Shown: positions 32,923-37,435 of the stretch, in pieces | How positions within the stretch are numbered: the stretch's first letter is position 1 | Layout: each line of letters opens with the position of its first letter | From: Bacteroidales bacterium | GTDB lineage: Bacteria > Bacteroidota > Bacteroidia > Bacteroidales > P3 | NCBI GenBank assembly: GCA_017448185.1 | Contig: JAFSLX010000076.1 | Coordinates: 1 to 37,435, forward strand | Direction of reading: 5' to 3' | DNA: 37,435 nucleotides | Translations under genes and position numbers: made by a program | The notes under the pieces: model-generated | What the model was told of the DNA's origin: nothing | Seen by the model: only the letters and a program-made list of their open reading frames with translations | The model's database searches: none

Positions 32923-33468
32923 TTATTTTTTTATCATTCCTAAATATTCAATCACATGGTTGAAGAAATCCTTCAGTTCAAGTTGGCCTTCGCCACGGAT
33001 AATAAGGTCGAAAATCTCCGATGGGTCTTCGGCAGGAGTGGCATAGGCCACCTTCAGGCTGGCCGTAGTACGCAGAGCGATATATTGCGAGAAGAAATTC
33101 TCTTCACCGAAAGTGTCGATAAGCAAATCGTACTGTTTGTCGACAAACTCGCGGATGCTCTCGCCAGAGGGAATACCCCAGAAGTTGAAGTCGGTCTTCG
33201 AGCGACAAATATAGGTAGCCTGATGAGTGATAACGAATCCAATTTCCTGGTCCTTGGGAAGCAAAGCCATGATGCTAACCTTCTTTCCCTGACTCTCCAT
33301 CACCTTGGCAAAATGGTAAAGGATGTTCCAATGCTGCTCACTGTCCAAACTGCAGATGACACCGATGGTCTTCACCTCGTCGATGTTATCGATTTTCTTC
33401 TCGCGCGGAGCATTTTTCATCTCGCGGAGCACCTGCTTGCGTCTGAAATCTTTAACTATATCCAGCAT
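32923..33468 (-). CDS. DUF6913-like protein upstream of dapA
   Basis: Cytoplasmic-looking protein of 181 aa with no signal peptide or membrane segment. It has an alternating alpha/beta pattern (IGVICSLDSEQHWNILYHFAKVMES, VSIMALLPKDQ, YDLLIDTF, LKVAYATPAEDPSEIFDLII). I recognise it as the uncharacterised family found next to dapA in many Bacteroidetes (DUF6913, from memory). The conserved neighbourhood suggests a link to cell-wall precursor supply or cell division, but nothing in the sequence proves it. Gaps to rnhB and dapA are 3 and 6 bp. Confidence 0.75.
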   Translation of the reverse strand: MLDIVKDFRRKQVLREMKNAPREKKIDNIDEVKTIGVICSLDSEQHWNILYHFAKVMESQGKKVSIMALLPKDQEIGFVITHQATYICRSKTDFNFWGIPSGESIREFVDKQYDLLIDTFGEENFFSQYIALRTTASLKVAYATPAEDPSEIFDLIIRGEGQLELKDFFNHVIEYLGMIKK

Positions 33469-33471
33469 ATT

Positions 33472-34125
33472 TCAATCAAATAATGAATGTTGTTTATACA
33501 AAGTGAAACTGCGCCGGTGATAAGGCGTGATGCCGTATTGCTCAATAGCGCGGTAGTGCCGCTCGGTGGGATAGCCTTTGTTGCTGTCCCAACCATATTG
33601 CGGATATTCCTCGTGCAAACGGACCATATATTCGTCGCGGTAAGTCTTGGCCAGAATACTGGCAGCCGCAATGGGCATATATTTCCCATCGCCTTTTACA
33701 ATACACTCATACGGCAAATCGGTCTCGTTGTAGAACCGGTTGCCATCAATCAACAGATATTCCGGCAGCGACTTTCCAAGATTCGTGCCTCCACAGACCG
33801 TTCCTTCCACCTTCTCGCCCATCAAAGCCCTGACAGCCATACACATGGCATGAGTGGAAGCATGCAATATGTTCAAGCTGTCAACTCCGGCTGCATCGAC
33901 AGTGGCCACAGCCCATGCCAATGCCTCGCGCTCAACCTCAGAGCGCAAGCTTTCGCGTTGGCGTTCGGTCAACTGTTTCGAATCGTTCAATCGGCTGTTC
34001 GAATAGTCGGACGGCAGTACCACGGCGGCAGCCATCACGGGGCCAGCCAACGGCCCACGTCCTGCCTCGTCGCATCCCGCTTCACAGCGTCCTTCTATCT
34101 TACACAGTTTCAACATATTCTTCAT
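33472..34125 (-). CDS. rnhB: Ribonuclease HII
   Basis: RNase HII of 217 aa, removing RNA (including single ribonucleotides) from RNA-DNA hybrids. The catalytic DEAGRGPLAGPV has D19 and E20; further acidic residues appear in LLIDGN and ILAKTYRDEYM. The GY(P)T..H motif is seen as KGYPTERHYRAI, and the end HRRSFTLY is the usual C-terminal mark. The ATG at 34125 is chosen because it overlaps the upstream stop as ATGA (34122-34125); a longer reading from 34173 would extend into the DUF6427 gene. Confidence 0.96.
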   Translation of the reverse strand: MKNMLKLCKIEGRCEAGCDEAGRGPLAGPVMAAAVVLPSDYSNSRLNDSKQLTERQRESLRSEVEREALAWAVATVDAAGVDSLNILHASTHAMCMAVRALMGEKVEGTVCGGTNLGKSLPEYLLIDGNRFYNETDLPYECIVKGDGKYMPIAAASILAKTYRDEYMVRLHEEYPQYGWDSNKGYPTERHYRAIEQYGITPYHRRSFTLYKQHSLFD

Positions 34126-35108
34126 ACAATCACCGATATTATCACGAGTACCAACAGCACATCGTAAACCCAATCGTGCGACTTTTTGCGTCCTCGCATT
34201 GCGCGACGGCCCTCATGCGACAGAAACAACGCACAGCAGAATGCAAAGGGAATGGCAAACAGTTGCATATCGACAGGGAAAAGCTGCGAGTAGAGCAGCA
34301 TTATAAGTCCGCCCACAGCAAACAGCATCACGGCCGATGCATTCTTCTGCCACACAATTGGATGTTCTCCGATCCTGCCCCACAACGCCATCAAGCTGAC
34401 AGCAAACAGCAGCACAAGGTAACCATTGGCGACAGCATGCAGCACAGTACTTTCGCCAGTGCGCAGTGCGGCTCCGCCAAGTTTCTCAATCCATATCTCC
34501 CATTCCTCCACCAACGTGTCGTTCAAAAACAGCACCGTGACAAGAAGGATATACGGAGCCAGCAGGCCGAGCAACATCACCACCCAGTCTTTCCAACTGT
34601 AAAGGCGATAACTAATTGCCATCAGAAGGTAGCTGGCCATCATCGCCATCGCAGGCAGGTAGAACATAGTGCTGATGCCAATCAGCACCGTCGTACCGCA
34701 AATTCGGTTGGTCGGGATGGTAAGCAATGTGCCACGCAGCACCAACTGGTTAATACAGGGTATGAGCAGCGCATTGACAATCACTACCGGGGTCAGCGTC
34801 GTGGCCGATGCACTCATCGCCAGAATGTATAACAGTGTAGGCAACAGGCTCTTCTGCGACACCAGACCCACATTCGAAAGCAATAGGTTGAGGAAGAATC
34901 CTTCTATCAACACCATCAGCATAGCAATAACCACCGCCCACAACGGAGCAGGGCTGAGCCATTGATAGACAAGGTCATACAACATGCCCGTCTCGCTACT
35001 GGTAACCATTGCCGGTGGATGCACTATCGATGGCACCCACAGCAATAGCAGTGCCGCAAATATCAGCACCACCTGAAGTGTCATATTTCGCTCGAACAGG
35101 CGAATCAT
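34122..35108 (-). CDS. DUF6427-like integral membrane protein
   Basis: Membrane protein of 328 aa with about nine hydrophobic segments (for example VVLIFAALLLLWVPSI, LWAVVIAMLMVLIEGFFL, VVMLLGLLAPYILLVTVLF, AVMLFAVGGLIMLLY, VYDVLLVLVIISVIV). I recognise it as the DUF6427 type common in Bacteroidetes; function unknown. The ATG at 35108 follows the subtilase stop by 4 bp and is preferred to a TTG at 35123 inside that gene. The stop overlaps the rnhB start (ATGA). Confidence 0.75.
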   Translation of the reverse strand: MIRLFERNMTLQVVLIFAALLLLWVPSIVHPPAMVTSSETGMLYDLVYQWLSPAPLWAVVIAMLMVLIEGFFLNLLLSNVGLVSQKSLLPTLLYILAMSASATTLTPVVIVNALLIPCINQLVLRGTLLTIPTNRICGTTVLIGISTMFYLPAMAMMASYLLMAISYRLYSWKDWVVMLLGLLAPYILLVTVLFLNDTLVEEWEIWIEKLGGAALRTGESTVLHAVANGYLVLLFAVSLMALWGRIGEHPIVWQKNASAVMLFAVGGLIMLLYSQLFPVDMQLFAIPFAFCCALFLSHEGRRAMRGRKKSHDWVYDVLLVLVIISVIV

Positions 35109-35112
35109 CTCC

Positions 35113-37224
35113 TTAGCGCACAATCAGTTTTTCGGTACGGCTGCCCACACGGACAACATACACACCCTTGGTCCACTGGCTTACATCGAGGGTCACCTCG
35201 TCGCGCACCTCGGCCTGCATCACACGGCGGCCATCCATACCGTACACCGTCATCGGCTGCAGGTCGCCGCAGTTGGTTTTCACCGTCACCTGTCCTGTGG
35301 TCGGGTTGGGATAGATATGCAGCGGCAGGCGCAAATCCTCCACCTGCTCGATGCTCACGCGGCGCATGGCCTCGTTCACGGCACGCAGCGCGTCAATTTT
35401 GCCCCATCCCCAGCGCAAGTCGGAAACGCCCGAGGCCAGAATATTGCCGGTTTTCTCATCGTTGCGGGCTGTAATCTTGATAATATCACGCACCTGATCG
35501 ATAGTCAGCAACGGATTGGCTTGCAGCATCAAAGCCACCACACCCGTCGTCGAAGGACTCGACATCGAAGTGCCGCTCATGGCCGCCCAAATATAGGTCC
35601 TGCCTTGGAAGTTTTTGCTCAGATAGGCAGGATAATTACCTGTGGTAAAGGAGCTTATCGACGAAACCACCTCATAGCCGGGGGCCGAGATTTCAGGCTT
35701 CGACACACCCGAAATCAGCGGGCCATAGCTCGAGAAATAGGCCAAATTGCCAGGATAGTACACCGTGGTGTCATTATTGTGGCGGTCGGCATGGTGGGCG
35801 GCCACGCTGATGGTCTTTGCCGCACAGGCAGGCTCGCCGATACCATACTCCGGATTGCCGGTCGAAAAACCGGGACGGCTGCCGCTCACAAAATCGCACC
35901 CCTCGTTACCAGCATGGTTCTGCTTGTTGGCCACGTTCCACGCATGCACCGTACCGTCGGTGGCGGTGATGAAGAGCTGCAGCTGCAGATTAAAGTCGCG
36001 CCCCACATCCATCTGCATGTGAGGACGCTGGTCGAAAGGATTGGCATGTTCCATCATCACACGGTAAGGTATCGGAATGTCGCCACACCACAACGTGTCG
36101 CGAACCACACTGTCAAGAATAGCGGTACTGTACATCGGGCTGGTCCATACCACACTGTCGCGCTGCATGCGGAAACAGGCTTCGAAATCATGTCCCTCTT
36201 CGCCCCACATAATCAGGGCCTGACCCACTCCCTCGGACGAACCGAAATACGTGGCCACAGTCTTCAGCGTATCCTGCGCCCCCGAAAACGTGCGGCTGAT
36301 ATGGAAATTGTTGTCGCCGTTATTGCCGGCGCTGGTGCAGAACACCACACCCTCGTCCGACCAGGCATTGATAGCCTCGCTGAGCAGCGAGTGCCCGTCT
36401 AAACAGCTGAACGAATACATACCCCAGCTGCTGTTCACCACCAAACGGCGCGCGCTGTCCTGCGCCACCCTCTTCATCCATGCCACACCGTCCATCCACT
36501 GGCTCTCGCCCAGTCCGAACGAGCAGAAAAGCAAATGGGCTCCGGGAGCCTGTCCGGTATACTCGCCGTTGTAGCCCTTACCGGCCGCAATACCGGCCAC
36601 ATGGGTGCCGTGGGTACCGTAGCCGTAGAGGTTCGACGTGTCGCCTCCGGCAGCAAACAACGCCTCGTGACCCGAAATCTCGGTGCCGTAGGTAAAACCC
36701 TCGGGCGCGGGACCGGCCAGACGGAAATGGTCCCAAGCCTTGTCGAGTCGCCAGTTCGGCTTGCCGTAGTTGTTATAGTTGATATGCATATAGTCAAAGC
36801 CCCAATCGGTAATGCCGATATAGACCCCCGCACCGTTGAACGAGGTGTCGCCGTCCACACCGAGGCCCTGATGCACACTGTCGGTACGCGTGTCGAAACG
36901 CATATCGTTGCAGGTCGGCGCGGCAATGCGGTGCGAAATGCTGTAAAGCAGCACCTCCTTGCTATTGTCAAGCAACGGCAGTGATGCCACGGGCACACTC
37001 ATCGTCACAATCTGCCCGGCCTGCGCACCGAACACAATGCCGGCCTTCTCGAACATCGCACGGTCGAATCCCGGCGCCATCTTGGCCAGCATATCGATAG
37101 TCGTCGCTCCGGCAGCAATCTCCTCCTCCACCAGCGCACGCGTGTCGATACCGCACTTCGAGGTCTGCGCCACGGCAGCGGACAAAACACTTATTGTCAA
37201 CAGGGTAAACAGTAGCTTCTTCAT
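35113..37224 (-). CDS. T9SS-exported S8 (subtilisin-family) serine peptidase
   Basis: Secreted protease of 703 aa. A signal peptide (about 1-20, ending AVAQ) is followed by a short pro-region. The catalytic triad is intact: D140 in GITDWGFD, H205 in GYGTHGTHVAG and S553 in MSGTSMSSP; the oxyanion region is TSAGNNGDN (298-306). An insert of about 150 residues (about 310-460) lies between the oxyanion region and the serine, as in several Bacteroidetes subtilases. A T9SS type A sorting domain closes it (about 628-703; YPNPTTGQV, KGVYVVRVGS, KLIVR). It is first in the minus-strand run reaching 30776. Confidence 0.94.
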   Translation of the reverse strand: MKKLLFTLLTISVLSAAVAQTSKCGIDTRALVEEEIAAGATTIDMLAKMAPGFDRAMFEKAGIVFGAQAGQIVTMSVPVASLPLLDNSKEVLLYSISHRIAAPTCNDMRFDTRTDSVHQGLGVDGDTSFNGAGVYIGITDWGFDYMHINYNNYGKPNWRLDKAWDHFRLAGPAPEGFTYGTEISGHEALFAAGGDTSNLYGYGTHGTHVAGIAAGKGYNGEYTGQAPGAHLLFCSFGLGESQWMDGVAWMKRVAQDSARRLVVNSSWGMYSFSCLDGHSLLSEAINAWSDEGVVFCTSAGNNGDNNFHISRTFSGAQDTLKTVATYFGSSEGVGQALIMWGEEGHDFEACFRMQRDSVVWTSPMYSTAILDSVVRDTLWCGDIPIPYRVMMEHANPFDQRPHMQMDVGRDFNLQLQLFITATDGTVHAWNVANKQNHAGNEGCDFVSGSRPGFSTGNPEYGIGEPACAAKTISVAAHHADRHNNDTTVYYPGNLAYFSSYGPLISGVSKPEISAPGYEVVSSISSFTTGNYPAYLSKNFQGRTYIWAAMSGTSMSSPSTTGVVALMLQANPLLTIDQVRDIIKITARNDEKTGNILASGVSDLRWGWGKIDALRAVNEAMRRVSIEQVEDLRLPLHIYPNPTTGQVTVKTNCGDLQPMTVYGMDGRRVMQAEVRDEVTLDVSQWTKGVYVVRVGSRTEKLIVR

Positions 37225-37248
37225 ATTATCCTATTTTTATATTTGATG

Positions 37249-37281
37249 CAAAAATACAAAAAAATTGACACATCAGCCAAA
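37249..37281 (-). promoter_or_regulatory. Bacteroidetes-type promoter for the subtilase operon
   Basis: Minus strand: -7 TATTTTTG (complement of 37249-37256) and a TTTG (complement of 37278-37281) with a 21-bp spacer, slightly longer than the 19 bp seen elsewhere. It lies about 25 bp before the subtilase ATG. Confidence 0.7.
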
Positions 37282-37369
37282 AAAAATTCCTCCGTTCGGC
37301 ATCTCACGTCTCACGCTCCCCGTAAAATACTGGTTACCAAAGCACGCAATCGCCCCCCTACCCTTACTC

Positions 37370-37435
37370 CGTTGTCCGTTCGATGTTCAGTCGTTGTTCA
37401 GTCGTTGTTCAGTCAAACACTGAACAACGACTGAA
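37370..37435. repeat. Phased 11-bp palindromic repeat element, copy D (cut by window end)
   Basis: Left units in phase: CGTTGTCCGTT (37370-37380, weak), CGATGTTCAGT (37381-37391), then exact CGTTGTTCAGT at 37392-37402 and 37403-37413. The centre is CAAAC (37414-37418). Right units: ACTGAACAACG (37419-37429) and a partial ACTGAA at the window end. It lies about 90 bp upstream of the subtilase promoter. Confidence 0.94.

Overview
The window looks like chromosomal DNA from an uncultured member of the Bacteroidales. The evidence is Bacteroidetes-type promoters (TTTG, 19 bp, TAnnTTTG), at least five proteins ending in a Por/type IX secretion (T9SS) type A sorting domain, families largely confined to this phylum (DUF6029, DUF6427, DUF6913, Omp28-like) and a B12-dependent methylmalonyl-CoA mutase. 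Genus cannot be settled from the sequence. I see no rRNA, tRNA, transposase, phage or CRISPR array.

Layout. 104-4296 (-): an M3 peptidase and RNase R, coupled by an ATGA overlap. 4329-7852 (+): a promoter, a full cobalamin riboswitch, then two translationally coupled T9SS-exported proteins; the first has four tandem domains and a terminator closes the unit. 8047-12147 (+): a coiled-coil lipoprotein, a T9SS-exported Ig-like protein and an OmpA-family barrel protein. 12169-14265 (-): uvrB. 14477-18307 (+): thrS, infC, rpmI, rplT and rplS, a translation cluster with a probable non-ATG start for infC. 18310-19616 (-): a low-molecular-weight tyrosine phosphatase coupled to a shrunken PurL-like protein. 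19902-23189 (+): the methylmalonyl-CoA mutase large subunit and a secreted leucine-rich-repeat protein. 23177-24829 (-): a LysE-type exporter, then the DUF177/YceD-rpmF unit. 24898-30779 (+): a DUF6029 barrel, an Omp28-like lipoprotein, a MATE exporter and a patatin-barrel protein. 30776-37281 (-): a packed seven-gene run from a T9SS subtilase through DUF6427, rnhB, DUF6913, dapA and a short polyprenyl synthase to a TlpA-like thioredoxin.

Two things stand out. First, a B12 riboswitch controls two secreted T9SS proteins and no visible btuB. The repeated domain of the first protein ends in a W-x4-NG ... GD pattern that recalls the transcobalamin C-terminal (DUF4430-type) fold, which makes the pair candidates for a secreted cobalamin-capture system. 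Second, four intergenic elements are built from in-phase 11-bp units (consensus CGTTGTTCAGT) arranged as tandem copies, a 5-nt centre, then inverted tandem copies. Both ends of the window lie inside such elements, which suggests a high-copy, undescribed palindromic repeat family that breaks assemblies. Three of the four sit 70-130 bp upstream of recognisable promoters.
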